The position numbers and the translations under genes were made by a program. DNA of 64,000 bases from JACTOJ01 sp032335695. GTDB lineage: Bacteria; Bacillota; Clostridia; Clostridiales; Clostridiaceae. Location: the NCBI RefSeq assembly GCF_032335695.1, contig NZ_JACTOJ010000010.1:122098-186097 (forward strand). Reading direction: 5' to 3'. The notes beneath the pieces are model-generated. The model did no database searches. It saw only the letters and a list, made by a program, of their open reading frames with translations, and had not been told where the DNA came from. Numbering within the stretch: the stretch's first letter is position 1; every line of letters begins with the position of its first letter. This document shows positions 27,983 to 38,023 of this stretch, piece after piece.

Positions 27983-30900
27983 CTATTCGGTTCTTTTTCT
28001 TCTGAAAATTATTATAGCCGCTCCGGAAACTATAAATACTATTCCGATTCCGGAAAGTACAGTAGAATCTAGGAAGTAACCAGTTTGTACTAATTTGGTA
28101 GGTTTGCTACTAGAAGTTGAACTATTTGAACTTGAAGAATCTGAGCCAGAACCACTTGTACCTGATCCGCTATCGCCTGTAGTGCTAGTAGTTTTAGGCT
28201 TTTCAGCTACTACATAAGTGCTAAAGTGTGGAGTGGTAAATGTTAATGTACTAGTGTTTGCATCAAAAGCTCCACCAACAAGTTCCCAAGCTTTAGTAGC
28301 TTCGTTGTAATAGTATGCGGCAAGCCTTGAGGCATCTAATCCTTTAATATCATCAGCAGATAGCTTCATTACTATTGTAGCAACTGCACCATTAAAGCTG
28401 GTTATATGAGTTGCTGTTCCAGCAGAATCTGTTTGATATAAATTGAAATCATAAACTTTTCCAGCTATTTTTAATCCGCTGGTAGAAGTTGCCGTATTTA
28501 AGGTAGCAGTTAAACTAATCTTGCTGCCTGCCTTTTTAGCAAATACGCTGGTTGGGAGGGATATTCCTACCCTGTCTCCATTTAATGCTAAGGCTTTATT
28601 AGAAGCATTAAGAATGGAATAAGGTAATTCAACTCCTATATTGTCAGCATTGCTTACAGTGTAAGATAGCACTGAAGAAGTACTTTGTAGATCACTATCA
28701 TCTACTACTATTGTGCTAGTTCCAGCTTTTGATACAGTATTTGCAGCAAAAGCAAGAGTGAATTTTAAAGTTTCAGTAGGAGATTGGTTACCGGCCTTAT
28801 CAACAGTGTATGCTGAAAGTGTATAGTCACCTACAGTATTTATTGGTATACCTGAAGTATAAGGTGCTCCGTTTAAAGTAGCTACAACTGTAGCAGTTGG
28901 ATCTGTAGAAGTAATCGCAGGAGTAACCGCTGAAGTATATATTCCCTTATCAGCAACCCCTGAAACTTTAACATCTGGAGCTACTGTATCTATATTGTCA
29001 ATTTTCATGTTAGATATGTTGCTTGTATTTCCAGCATAATCCACAGCTATTGCATATACATCGGTATTTTTATCAGTAGATAATTTGCCCTCATATTTGA
29101 AGAAATGGCTACCGTCAAAGCTATATTCATAGTAGTCTATATCTTTGTCAGAATCACTAAAGCTTATATTTACAGCTTTATTCGTTGGGACTGTAGTGCT
29201 AGGAATTATTTGTGGAGCAGCAGGAGCTGTATTATCCACAACTACTTGAACTTTATCCTCTGCTGTATTTCCAAATTCATCAATAGCACTTAGAGTTATA
29301 TAGTCACCATCTTTTACGTTAACAGGAATGTTAAAATCTTTGGTTAATGCAGTAGAATCATTTGAAGGGTACTTATCATAATTTAACACCATATTACCAT
29401 TTAAATAAAGGCTATAGCCATATAAATTATCAGTAACCTTACCAATTAAATTAACAGTTCCTAATTTAGTATAAATCTTGCCATCAGCTCTAGCTACAGG
29501 AGAAGTTAATGCAAGAATTGGTGCCTTTGAGTCATAAAGGATTTTGTAACCATAATTATAGTATACAACTCCATTGTCTTCAGCATATAATTTTATGACA
29601 TTTGTTCCTTGGTTTAATTTAACATCTACAGCAAAAGTGTTATCCGATTTCACATTAACAGCTGCACCGTTTATAGTAAAGTTCTTAATAGCATGATTTA
29701 CAGAACCTTTTATAGTGTAAACATCATCTTTTGTATCTTTTTCAGTTAAAGTTTGGAAGCCAGCTAAATTATCAAAATTAACTGTAAATGCACCGTTAGG
29801 ATTAGTATAAAGAACATTAATGTCCTTAACTGTAGTATTACCAGCTTTGTCTATTGCTTGTACAGCAATAGTATTTAATCCATTAAGTAATGCAACATTA
29901 ACTTTAAAGTTTCCGTTAGTATCAATGTTAGCTTCATCGTCATTAACTAGGAGTGTAGCTAGATTATCATCTTTAACATTTCCAGTAATATCGATAAAAT
30001 CAGCATCTGATTTAATTATGCTATTATCATCAGTATATCCAGCAGTTGATATAGTAAGTGCTGGAGCTGATGTATCTAAAGTTACAGTATAGCTACTGTT
30101 ATAGATAGTCTTACCAGAGGAATCTTTACCAATTGCAGTAATAGCATTTTTTCCTTCTTTTAAAGAAAGTGCTGCATCAAAAACTCCGGAATTAATTTCA
30201 GCAGTTACATCATTTAAAGTTAAAGAAGCTACATCCGAAGAAACTTCTCCAAAAACATCATAATAGCCGGAAGGATCTAAGTCGTTTTTAGATACGAATT
30301 GACCATCTTGAAGATTGCTTATTTCTACTTTTGGTACAGTGCCTACTTCGAATTCTTTAGAAGCTACACTAATATTTTCGGCATTATCTAACATTGCAAT
30401 GGCAACATTATTCCTAGATTCTGGATTAACAGTTATATCTGCACTGAAATTATTGCCAGTCTGTTTGAAATTCTTAACTACAGAAGCATCAGTAGAAACT
30501 CCTTTATTAACGAGTACTAGCTGATTATTAACATATAGCAATATCAACTGGGAATATATGCCGGTTCCAGTATCAGAAGCTGTCCACTGAATGTGGTAAG
30601 TGCCGTCTGTATTTGCAACAGCTGAACTTATAGTTTCTGTTGGAGCTGTATTATCAATTTTTACAGGAATATCAGTAGTTTGAGCTTGAGCTCCTGGATA
30701 ATCAGCAGTAGCTAATATTCTGTAATAATACTGTCCCTCAGAAGCTGCCTTATATTCACCTGTAGCAGCATCATATATGGTTCCATCCCATTTTGCATTG
30801 CTTAATGTAGTACCATTAGTTTTTCCCCCTACAAAGTCTTCTAAGGAAGTTTTGCTTACATTGCTTTGAGTATATAGGTTCGAAAGTACAATTTTATTTT

Positions 30901-33523
30901 TGTCTAATATTTGTACTGTTACATTTTTAGCATTTCTAAGCATGTATAGGTTTGGAGCAACTAAATCTTGAAGTCCGTCATCATTTGGCGAAAAGCCTAA
31001 TTTATCTGGATCATAATCTGCAGTATCTATAAACGAAAAACCTGCATCTGTTAGAGTTCCAAGCCAAGTAGCACCAGTTGTAGACTGAGAGTCATCAGCG
31101 GGTTTGTCTACAATGTTTAATGCAGCCCAATCACCATAGAAACCCATAAAAGGTACTGACAAAGAAGGTGCGCTGTTTGTTGAAGAATCAAAACTTACGA
31201 AACCTTCAACAAAATTGTCTGTAGCAAATTTACTTGTGTCACTTGGTATATTAATAGTAACAGTAACTTTAGCTGTACCACCGGCAGGTACTGTTACGCT
31301 GGATTTGTCAAAGGAAACTTGTCCGCCATTAACAGCATCTTCATATATAGCACCGTCTTCAGTGTTATACTCTGATAATAGTTTTGCAGCAGGAAGAGTA
31401 TAGGTAACATCCCTTCCACCATAATTTTTCAAAGTTAAATCGAAACTTTTTGTAGTTTCAGAGAAACTTTTAAGTGCTACCCCTGCATTTCCTGTTGAAT
31501 CTGTTATTATAACATTATTAGTTACAGCAGAAGGAAGATTTATAAGTCCAGCACCTTGTCTTCTAGGAGAATAAGGTACATGACTGTTATACTTATCATT
31601 CATTACAGTAGCTGTATTCATAATAGTACGCTTAGCAAATTCAACAGCATCTTTTCCTGTTAATCCTATATTTCTAGCTTTTATTGATTGTATCACCAAG
31701 GCTTCTGATCCAGAAGTATTAGGAGTTGCCATGGAAGTACCGCTCATTGATTGATAGCCATTGTTGTTAGCCAAAGAATATATATCTCCACCAGGAGCGG
31801 TAATCTCAGGCTTAAAATCTAAGCTTTCGGTAGGACCCCAGGAAGTGTATTGAGACATATCGTCCTTATCAACATTTTCAACTCCCATCAATGAACCATC
31901 AATAGATACTTTTACGGATGAAATATTCTTTACAAGTGTGTCTCCATCGTTGTTTCCTACTGAAAGTGCAGGTATATCATAATTAGTAACACTCATCTGA
32001 ATAAAGTCATTTTTACCATCATTATTAAAAATAATGACTCCAGCAGCACCGGCCTTTTCGGCATTTGTAACTTTATCAGTGAAGGCTATAGCTCCTCTCT
32101 TAATTAGAGCGATTTTTCCTGATAAATCCTTTCCAGTAAAATCATCAGGATTACCTAAATTACAATATACTAAATCATGAGGAGTCTTAAGTGAAGAGTA
32201 ATCATCACCTTGGACATCAGCATATACCATACTAGTTGTTTGAGAGCCTATGTTTACAGATAAAGCTTTTCCAACTAAATTAGTATTTTCCATAGAAGCT
32301 ACTGTTAATGCCGATGGAGTAGTACCAGGTGATCCAACAGTTGAGGTATCCTTTGTTCCTAATAGATTTTCTGGTTGATTCCAGCTGTTGGTATTAGTTG
32401 ACTCGCCATCATTACCTGCAGCTACGCAAACTATAACTCCAGCATCAGTAGCGTTATTTACTGCTATCTGCTCAGGAGAATCTGCATCATTGAATCCAGA
32501 GGAGGAACCTAAGCTCATATTGATAACATCTGCTCCAAGCTTTACTGAGTCTTCAATAGCAGCTATTATATCATCGTCGTAAGCTGAATCTGAGTTATGA
32601 GGATTGTTTGAGAAAACTTTCATATCCAAAAGTTGAGCTTCTGGAGCAACTCCAGCTACAGACTTGAAATTAGGATCATCTGCGCCGTTAGCAGCTACTA
32701 TTCCAGCCACATGCATTCCATGCATTTCTCCGGTAGTATCAATTACGTTGTCGTTGTTATCAGCGTAATTATATGCATAAGGGACTTTGTCAGTATAGAA
32801 TTTTCCGTGATTGAGCTTTGAAGTAGCAGCATCTACGGAAGTCTTGTTCAGCTTGTCCTTTGAAGCGTCAGTGATTTTTAAATCCTTATGGGTGTAGTCG
32901 ATTCCTGTGTCAATTATTGCTACTACCATACCTTCACCCTTGTATTTATCCTGATTCCATACACTTGTTGCACCAGTAATTTGCTTAGCATAATACATAT
33001 CAGGCTTGTACACATTTGCTTCAAATACTTTCTTTACACCTTTTAAAGCTGCTATTTTGTTAACATCCTTTAGCTTAGCGTCTATACTAAAGCCATTAAC
33101 TAGATAGCCAAAGCTTCTTTTAACTTTAACTCCAGTTATTTTTTCAACTTGACTTATAACGTCTTTTTGTGAATTTTTAACGGAAGCTTCATTAGCCTTA
33201 GCTTTGTCCTTTGAAGATGTGGTATTGATAGCAGGACTATCACTAAGTTGAACTATAATTCTAGTCAACTGATTTTCATCAGTTTTACTTGTTGTATTTT
33301 TCACCTCCCCGTCATTAGAAGAATCTTTGATTCCTAGCTTGGCCTTTAATGACTCGCCCAGCTTACTATTTTCTTTCAAACTACTCTTGTAGCTTTCAGC
33401 TAAAATGCTTTTTAGCTGGTCTGCAGAAAATGATTTGCTGTCAGCCTTTACGGATATCCCTAAGGATGAGACTAAAGCCAAAGCCGTAACCACTGATAAT
33501 AATTTTAGTTTTGCTTTTTTCAA
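27983..33523 (-). CDS. Giant cell-surface S8 serine protease (lactocepin/C5a-peptidase-like)
   Basis: This 1846-aa secreted subtilase starts at TTG (RBS AGGGGGGG on the minus strand) with a signal peptide (1-27). An I9-type propeptide region (about 85-175) precedes the peptidase domain: D205 in AIIDTGIDYTHKDL, H268 in GEMHGMHVAGI, Ser near residue 596 in SGTSMATP. A PA domain is inserted (KIALIKRGAIAFTDKVTNAE). A Fn3-like domain and repeated Ig-like or bacterial surface modules (CDNT-like 'DNTAP' segments) follow over about 900 residues. The C-terminus is Ser/Gly-rich, then KLVQTG, a hydrophobic helix and RRKRTE, like a sortase signal with Val instead of Pro. It probably degrades extracellular proteins to peptides. 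Confidence 0.9.
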   Translation of the reverse strand: MKKAKLKLLSVVTALALVSSLGISVKADSKSFSADQLKSILAESYKSSLKENSKLGESLKAKLGIKDSSNDGEVKNTTSKTDENQLTRIIVQLSDSPAINTTSSKDKAKANEASVKNSQKDVISQVEKITGVKVKRSFGYLVNGFSIDAKLKDVNKIAALKGVKKVFEANVYKPDMYYAKQITGATSVWNQDKYKGEGMVVAIIDTGIDYTHKDLKITDASKDKLNKTSVDAATSKLNHGKFYTDKVPYAYNYADNNDNVIDTTGEMHGMHVAGIVAANGADDPNFKSVAGVAPEAQLLDMKVFSNNPHNSDSAYDDDIIAAIEDSVKLGADVINMSLGSSSGFNDADSPEQIAVNNATDAGVIVCVAAGNDGESTNTNSWNQPENLLGTKDTSTVGSPGTTPSALTVASMENTNLVGKALSVNIGSQTTSMVYADVQGDDYSSLKTPHDLVYCNLGNPDDFTGKDLSGKIALIKRGAIAFTDKVTNAEKAGAAGVIIFNNDGKNDFIQMSVTNYDIPALSVGNNDGDTLVKNISSVKVSIDGSLMGVENVDKDDMSQYTSWGPTESLDFKPEITAPGGDIYSLANNNGYQSMSGTSMATPNTSGSEALVIQSIKARNIGLTGKDAVEFAKRTIMNTATVMNDKYNSHVPYSPRRQGAGLINLPSAVTNNVIITDSTGNAGVALKSFSETTKSFDLTLKNYGGRDVTYTLPAAKLLSEYNTEDGAIYEDAVNGGQVSFDKSSVTVPAGGTAKVTVTINIPSDTSKFATDNFVEGFVSFDSSTNSAPSLSVPFMGFYGDWAALNIVDKPADDSQSTTGATWLGTLTDAGFSFIDTADYDPDKLGFSPNDDGLQDLVAPNLYMLRNAKNVTVQILDKNKIVLSNLYTQSNVSKTSLEDFVGGKTNGTTLSNAKWDGTIYDAATGEYKAASEGQYYYRILATADYPGAQAQTTDIPVKIDNTAPTETISSAVANTDGTYHIQWTASDTGTGIYSQLILLYVNNQLVLVNKGVSTDASVVKNFKQTGNNFSADITVNPESRNNVAIAMLDNAENISVASKEFEVGTVPKVEISNLQDGQFVSKNDLDPSGYYDVFGEVSSDVASLTLNDVTAEINSGVFDAALSLKEGKNAITAIGKDSSGKTIYNSSYTVTLDTSAPALTISTAGYTDDNSIIKSDADFIDITGNVKDDNLATLLVNDDEANIDTNGNFKVNVALLNGLNTIAVQAIDKAGNTTVKDINVLYTNPNGAFTVNFDNLAGFQTLTEKDTKDDVYTIKGSVNHAIKNFTINGAAVNVKSDNTFAVDVKLNQGTNVIKLYAEDNGVVYYNYGYKILYDSKAPILALTSPVARADGKIYTKLGTVNLIGKVTDNLYGYSLYLNGNMVLNYDKYPSNDSTALTKDFNIPVNVKDGDYITLSAIDEFGNTAEDKVQVVVDNTAPAAPQIIPSTTVPTNKAVNISFSDSDKDIDYYEYSFDGSHFFKYEGKLSTDKNTDVYAIAVDYAGNTSNISNMKIDNIDTVAPDVKVSGVADKGIYTSAVTPAITSTDPTATVVATLNGAPYTSGIPINTVGDYTLSAYTVDKAGNQSPTETLKFTLAFAANTVSKAGTSTIVVDDSDLQSTSSVLSYTVSNADNIGVELPYSILNASNKALALNGDRVGISLPTSVFAKKAGSKISLTATLNTATSTSGLKIAGKVYDFNLYQTDSAGTATHITSFNGAVATIVMKLSADDIKGLDASRLAAYYYNEATKAWELVGGAFDANTSTLTFTTPHFSTYVVAEKPKTTSTTGDSGSGTSGSGSDSSSSNSSTSSSKPTKLVQTGYFLDSTVLSGIGIVFIVSGAAIIIFRRKRTE

Positions 33524-33712
33524 ATTGGGCCCCCCCTTTTTTGATTTAGGAAATTACAGAAGTAAATTCCTTTATTGCTACAAAATTGGATAAAAGAAAA
33601 TCATAACTAAAATATAGTTAGAAATTTTTATTACAATCTCGTAATAATATTAAAATGTTACAACTTTATGGCAATTTATGCAATAATTATTTACTATTAC
33701 AATTAAAAAATA

Positions 33713-33733
33713 CCATTTAAATAATTTAAATGG
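33713..33733. promoter_or_regulatory. perfect palindrome in the intergenic region upstream of the protease
   Basis: CCATTTAAAT, one base, ATTTAAATGG: a perfect 10-bp inverted repeat. TAAATGGCAA occurs here (33727-33736) and again at 33787-33796. The 33524-33858 gap otherwise shows only AT-rich sequence. A candidate operator for the divergent protease gene and the small genes on the right. Confidence 0.4.
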
Positions 33734-33858
33734 CAAAAAATTATAAATTTACATTTATAAATATTTGTAAATAGTAAAATATAAATTAAATGGCAAGTGT
33801 ATAGAGTTTTCTTAATTACATATAATAAATAAAAATTTAAAAGGAGGATTTAAAGGAA

Positions 33859-34023
33859 ATGGATAAGAGAAATAATATTAATAAATTCAGTTCTTCTAAT
33901 AAAGATGAAAAAATAGATGACATAAATTATATAGAAAAACGGTCGATAACAGCTGATGCTAATATGCCTCAAAGAGTTGGTGTAGAAGAAAAAAAGAAAT
34001 GGGTGGACGAAAATGAAAAATAA
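33859..34023 (+). CDS. small hypothetical protein, 54 aa
   Basis: An open frame of 54 codons, from ATG 33859 to TAA 34021-34023, with AAAGGAGG 11 nt upstream. The product is hydrophilic and highly charged (starts MDKRNNINKF, ends WVDENEK), with no membrane segment or cysteine. I do not recognise a family. The strong ribosome binding site and the uniform codon use support it. It could be a small acid-type or regulatory protein; no function can be given. Confidence 0.6.
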   Translation: MDKRNNINKFSSSNKDEKIDDINYIEKRSITADANMPQRVGVEEKKKWVDENEK

Positions 34024-34179
34024 TTATGAAAATTTTAATTTATATAAATAATGTATGTAGGCATGACATATTTCTTTTAGTGATGTATAATGTAGTAAGG
34101 CTTTCATCATATACTGAATTAATTATACAAAAGGAAGGCATAATAAAATTTGTAAAAAGAAATATGAGGAGTGTTATTA

Positions 34180-34506
34180 ATGAAGTCTTTTCAACAACTT
34201 TTGGATGAAACACGAAAGGCTGAAGATATGCAGGAGTTAGAAGCTGCAGCAGATCTTTTTCAATATGGTGCTGAAAAAGGATATTATAGTATAAAGCAAG
34301 CACATGATTTTAATAATGTATATTGGGAAATGAAAGATAGATTTTTAGCATTTGAGTTAGGAAAAACTATAAAAACAAATACTTTAGACTTAATAGCCAT
34401 AGTAAAAAATGCACCTATGAATATAAAAGAAAATGAGAATGAACTTTACAGCTATGTAAACGGAAGATTAAAAGCATTAAAGGGTAATGGCAAGAAAATA
34501 TTCTAA
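34180..34506 (+). CDS. hypothetical protein, 108 aa
   Basis: A 108-aa soluble protein, mostly helical by composition (MKSFQQLLDETRKAEDMQEL, AAADLFQYGAEKGYYS), with a basic C-terminus (LKALKGNGKKIF). No known domain recognised. ATG 34180 is preferred over an in-frame GTG 9 nt upstream because GAGGAG lies 7-8 nt before it. It is followed by a terminator, so it is likely transcribed alone or with the 54-aa gene 157 bp upstream. Confidence 0.75.
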   Translation: MKSFQQLLDETRKAEDMQELEAAADLFQYGAEKGYYSIKQAHDFNNVYWEMKDRFLAFELGKTIKTNTLDLIAIVKNAPMNIKENENELYSYVNGRLKALKGNGKKIF

Positions 34507-34556
34507 ATGGTAAATAACATAAAGTTCAGTATAAAAAATAAATTACTTATTCTTAT

Positions 34557-34580
34557 AAATCGCCTAGGGCGATTTTTTTA
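34557..34580 (+). terminator. terminator after the 108-aa gene
   Basis: AAATCGCC/GGCGATTT stem with a 3-nt loop TAG and a run of seven T residues. Confidence 0.88.
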
Positions 34581-34591
34581 TTTACACTTTA

Positions 34592-34618
34592 TTCATAATT
34601 TTGTCATTCTGCTGTAAT
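34592..34618 (+). promoter_or_regulatory. 27-nt motif shared with the first HlyD gene (copy 2)
   Basis: TTCATAATTTTGTC, six variable bases, CTGTAAT, matching 18753-18779 at 22 of 27 positions. It ends 126 bp before the ATG at 34745. A candidate operator for co-regulating both adaptor genes; inference. Confidence 0.45.
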
Positions 34619-34744
34619 GAGAAATAAATAGTATTTAGACAGTAATTAATTTTGTAGGAAGATATAATTTAAGACCATTAATTTTCCTATAGGGGTACGC
34701 AAAATTAGCTTTATCTCATAAATAATAGTTATGGAGGAATAACA

Positions 34745-36037
34745 ATGAAAAAGACAGTTATAAAAATATTAGTAGCTTGTTTATTAATCAGTGGGATTGG
34801 AGTAGGTGGATATTTTGGTTACAAAAAAATAACTGGTACCAAAACTAATGTTTCTGCTAATTCATATATGACCGTCACTGCAGCAAAAAGAAACTTAGAA
34901 GTTGATGTGCAAGGTACAGGCAGTGTAACTGCTGATGTTACCAAAGATATTGTTGCTAATAATTCAGGTGAAGTACAAAATCTTACTGTTAAAGTTGGAG
35001 ATACTGTAAAAAAAGGAGATACTATAGCAGTCGTAAACAGTGATACACTTCAGCAAAATGTTGATAGTGCAGAAACTAATCTAGAAAAAGCGCAGTTGCA
35101 GCTTGATAATGCTAAAACTGACTCGGATAAAGCTATGCAGCAGATTTCTGTAGACCAAGCACAAAGAGATTTAGATTATGCAAAACAGCAAGTAACTAAA
35201 GCTACACTTACATCTCCTATTGACGGGATGGTGGTTGCAGTAAATAATAATAACGGTGATGATATCCAATCAGGAAAAGCAATAGTATCAATCATAGATA
35301 CAAGCTCTTTAAAGGTAAAAGTTGATGTAGATGAATTAGATATAGCTAAAGTAAATGTTGGTCAAAAAGCTAATCTTACCTTTGGAGCTATTTCAGGAAA
35401 AACTTTTGAAGGAACAGTAGAGTCAATAGCTCAGACAGGAACTAGTTCAAATAATGTTACTACTTATCCAGTTACAGTATCAATAACTAATCCAGATGGG
35501 ATCAAACTTGGTATGACTGCGAATGTAAGTATTGTAGCACAGAGTAAAGAAAATGTATTGACTATTCCAGCAGAAGCTTTAATTGAACAAAATGGAAAAG
35601 ATTATGTAAGAGTAGATGATGGTACAAGTTCCTCAAGTGAAAGTAATAGTGGAAATAGTAATAGTGGAAGCAGCAATAGCGGTAGTAGCACTGGACAGAG
35701 CAGAAGAAGCTATGGAAGTAACAGTCAAGGCTACTCTCAAGGAAATAGTAATTTCAGCGGGAATCAAAGCAGATCTTCTGGAATCACTAATAATAAAGGT
35801 AAACTTGTAGAAATAAAGACTGGACTACAGAATGAAAATTACATTGAAGTAACTGAGGGAGTAACTGAAGGAGAAAAACTCTTAGTAGAACTTCCAAAGG
35901 TTAGCACTACTACTAACAGCAACTCACAAAGAAGTGCATTCGGATCCAGTATGGGCGGAGGATTCGGAGGCGGAAGCATGGGCGGTGGAAGCTTTAGCGG
36001 AGGCTCACGTTCATCAGGTTCTACAGGTGGAAAATAA
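34745..36037 (+). CDS. HlyD/MacA-type efflux adaptor
   Basis: A 430-aa membrane-anchored adaptor of a tripartite-like ABC efflux system. An N-terminal membrane segment (IKILVACLLISGIGVGGYFG) precedes the first lipoyl half NSGEVQNLTVKVGDTVKKGD. A short helical hairpin (about 105-140) is followed by the second lipoyl half DGMVVAVNNNNGDDI and a beta-barrel domain (VNVGQKANLTFGAISGKTF). The C-terminus is rich in Ser, Asn and Gly, with a run of SMGGG-type repeats. It is a paralogue of the second unit of the protein at 18861. GGAGG precedes the ATG, and the ATPase gene starts 25 bp after its stop. Probable partner of the ATPase and permease that follow. Confidence 0.9.
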   Translation: MKKTVIKILVACLLISGIGVGGYFGYKKITGTKTNVSANSYMTVTAAKRNLEVDVQGTGSVTADVTKDIVANNSGEVQNLTVKVGDTVKKGDTIAVVNSDTLQQNVDSAETNLEKAQLQLDNAKTDSDKAMQQISVDQAQRDLDYAKQQVTKATLTSPIDGMVVAVNNNNGDDIQSGKAIVSIIDTSSLKVKVDVDELDIAKVNVGQKANLTFGAISGKTFEGTVESIAQTGTSSNNVTTYPVTVSITNPDGIKLGMTANVSIVAQSKENVLTIPAEALIEQNGKDYVRVDDGTSSSSESNSGNSNSGSSNSGSSTGQSRRSYGSNSQGYSQGNSNFSGNQSRSSGITNNKGKLVEIKTGLQNENYIEVTEGVTEGEKLLVELPKVSTTTNSNSQRSAFGSSMGGGFGGGSMGGGSFSGGSRSSGSTGGK

Positions 36038-36062
36038 AGTATTTATGCTGGGAGATGATTAT

Positions 36063-36788
36063 ATGACAAATAATGCTATAAAAAAAGAAGTTATTAGCAT
36101 GAAGGGTATCAATAAGACTTATATAATGGGAAGTTCTGAATTTATTGCACTTGATAATATAACCCTTAGCATAAGAGAAGGGGAATATGTTGCAATTGTT
36201 GGACCTTCTGGAGCTGGTAAATCAACTCTGATGAATATAATAGGATGTCTAGATACAGCAAGTAAAGGGGAATATGTATTAGACGGATTAAATACAAGAT
36301 GCAGTGACTCAAAGCTTGCAGATATAAGAAATAAAAAAATAGGATTTGTATTTCAAAACTATAATTTGCTGCCTAAACTTAGCATTATAGATAATGTAGC
36401 TATTCCTCTATTCTATCAAGGGGTAAGTGGTAAAAATGCTAGAGAAAAATCAAAAGAAGCATTGAAGAAAGTTGGACTGGAAAATCATTTAAAGCATAAG
36501 CCTACTGAGCTTTCTGGAGGTCAGAAGCAAAGAGTGGCAATTGCAAGGGCGTTGGTTACTGATCCTCAAATAATATTGGCAGATGAACCGACAGGTGCTT
36601 TGGACAGCAAAACTGGTAAGGAAGTTCTACAAATGATGAAAGACTTAAATAAAGAAGGAAACACTATAGTAATGATAACTCATGATAGGGATATAGCTTC
36701 AGAAGCTGAGAGAATTATAACAGTTAGAGATGGCAAAATAATGGAGGATATTCCGAATGTGCCTGAAGACAAAGAGGTGAAATTATGA
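36063..36788 (+). CDS. MacB-type ABC transporter ATP-binding protein
   Basis: A 241-aa ABC ATPase of the LolD/MacB/FtsE group. Walker A GPSGAGKST, Q-loop FQNYNLLPKLS, signature LSGGQKQR, Walker B ILADEPTGALDS and the His switch MITHD are all intact. ATG 36063 has GGGAGATG upstream; the open frame extends farther upstream, but that part overlaps the adaptor gene and is not family-like. The stop overlaps the permease start (ATGA). With the adaptor and permease this makes a complete MacAB-like exporter, powering export of a peptide, antibiotic or lipid-type substrate that cannot be predicted here. Confidence 0.95.
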   Translation: MTNNAIKKEVISMKGINKTYIMGSSEFIALDNITLSIREGEYVAIVGPSGAGKSTLMNIIGCLDTASKGEYVLDGLNTRCSDSKLADIRNKKIGFVFQNYNLLPKLSIIDNVAIPLFYQGVSGKNAREKSKEALKKVGLENHLKHKPTELSGGQKQRVAIARALVTDPQIILADEPTGALDSKTGKEVLQMMKDLNKEGNTIVMITHDRDIASEAERIITVRDGKIMEDIPNVPEDKEVKL

Positions 36789-37990
36789 TAATAGGAAGAT
36801 TATTTAAAATGGCTATGGCTTCTATATGGAGCAATAAGATGAGAGCATTTCTTACGATGCTTGGTATAATCATAGGCATTTCCTCAGTAATAGTTTTGGT
36901 AGGTCTTGGTCAAGGCACAAAGCAGCAAGTAGCCGATCAAATAGAAAAATTAGGGACTAATCTTATTACTGTAAATCTTATGAGTAGAAGAAGTATAAAT
37001 ATATCTGACAGCGAAGTTAAGGCTTTAAGTACAAAACCAGGAATAAAAGAAATAGCTCCTGTGCTTACAGGTTCGAATGTTAATATTAAGGCTGGAGATA
37101 CATCTACAACAACAAGCTTGGAAGCAAGTAATCCTAACTACGAAACAGTAAGAAAATTAAGTGTTCAATCAGGAAGATTCATACAGGATAGAGATATTGA
37201 AAACAGATTTAAAGTGTTGGTTATAGGTACAGAAACTGCAACTAACTTATTTGGTACCACTAATGTTGTCGGCCAAACTATGTATGTTAATGGAATAGAA
37301 TTTACAATAGTTGGAGTACTTCAGTCAGAAGGAAGTTCATCAAGCGGGTCCGGTGATGATAAAATAATCCTTCCATTATCTACTGCGGAACGATTGCTTC
37401 AAAACACTAGTATTAAAACATATTATGTAGAAGCTGCAAGTAAGGATAAAGTTGATGAAGCTATGTCATATATAAAGTTATTTCTTGATAAAAAATATAA
37501 AACTATTGCATCAACCTCTTCTTCGACTTCTACAAGTTCAAATACTAATTATAGAATATTTGATCAGACTAGTCTTTTGGAAACAGCAAGTTCCACCACT
37601 GAAAGCTTAACTACTATGCTGGCGGGTACTGCGGCCATATCACTAATCGTAGGTGGAATTGGAATCATGAACATAATGCTCGTATCAGTAATTGAAAGAA
37701 CTAGAGAAATAGGAATAAGAAAAGCAATTGGAGCAAAAAGACGTTCTATAATGATGCAATTTATAATTGAAGCTGCAACTATAAGTACAATAGGTGGTGT
37801 ACTTGGAATTTTATTTGGATATATTGGAGCTTACCTGGCAGAGAAATTTTTGAATTATTCTATACTGATTACTAATAATGTAGTCATGGAAGCATGTTTG
37901 TTTTCAGTATTGGTGGGAATAATATTTGGAATATATCCAGCAAGTAAAGCTTCAAAATTAAATCCTATAGATGCATTGAGATTTGAATGA
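36785..37990 (+). CDS. MacB-type ABC transporter permease (FtsX-like)
   Basis: A 401-aa permease of the MacB family. The N-terminal helix carries SNKMRAFLTMLGIIIGISSVIVLVG (shortened in family models to 'RsfLTmLGIiIGvaav'). The extracellular MacB-type domain spans about residues 45-270, followed by three C-terminal helices with the FtsX motif SVIERTREIGIRKAIGAKRR and GIYPASKASKLNPIDALR. A Ser/Thr-rich stretch (residues 240-255) interrupts the extracellular region. It is translationally coupled to the ATPase and followed by a terminator. Confidence 0.94.
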   Translation: MIIGRLFKMAMASIWSNKMRAFLTMLGIIIGISSVIVLVGLGQGTKQQVADQIEKLGTNLITVNLMSRRSINISDSEVKALSTKPGIKEIAPVLTGSNVNIKAGDTSTTTSLEASNPNYETVRKLSVQSGRFIQDRDIENRFKVLVIGTETATNLFGTTNVVGQTMYVNGIEFTIVGVLQSEGSSSSGSGDDKIILPLSTAERLLQNTSIKTYYVEAASKDKVDEAMSYIKLFLDKKYKTIASTSSSTSTSSNTNYRIFDQTSLLETASSTTESLTTMLAGTAAISLIVGGIGIMNIMLVSVIERTREIGIRKAIGAKRRSIMMQFIIEAATISTIGGVLGILFGYIGAYLAEKFLNYSILITNNVVMEACLFSVLVGIIFGIYPASKASKLNPIDALRFE

Positions 37991-38023
37991 TATAATAAAT
38001 ATATGAATTACTGTAGATTAAGA

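Noticed and set aside
29105..33593. several plus-strand frames of 60-90 codons opposite the giant protease
   Set aside because: They mirror the repetitive Thr/Ser/Asp/Asn-rich coding of the minus strand; none has a ribosome binding site or recognisable domain.
34026..34208. 60-aa ORF between the two small hypothetical genes
   Set aside because: No ribosome binding site, it overlaps the better supported 108-aa gene in another frame, and its hydrophobic and basic composition is what AT-rich non-coding sequence gives.
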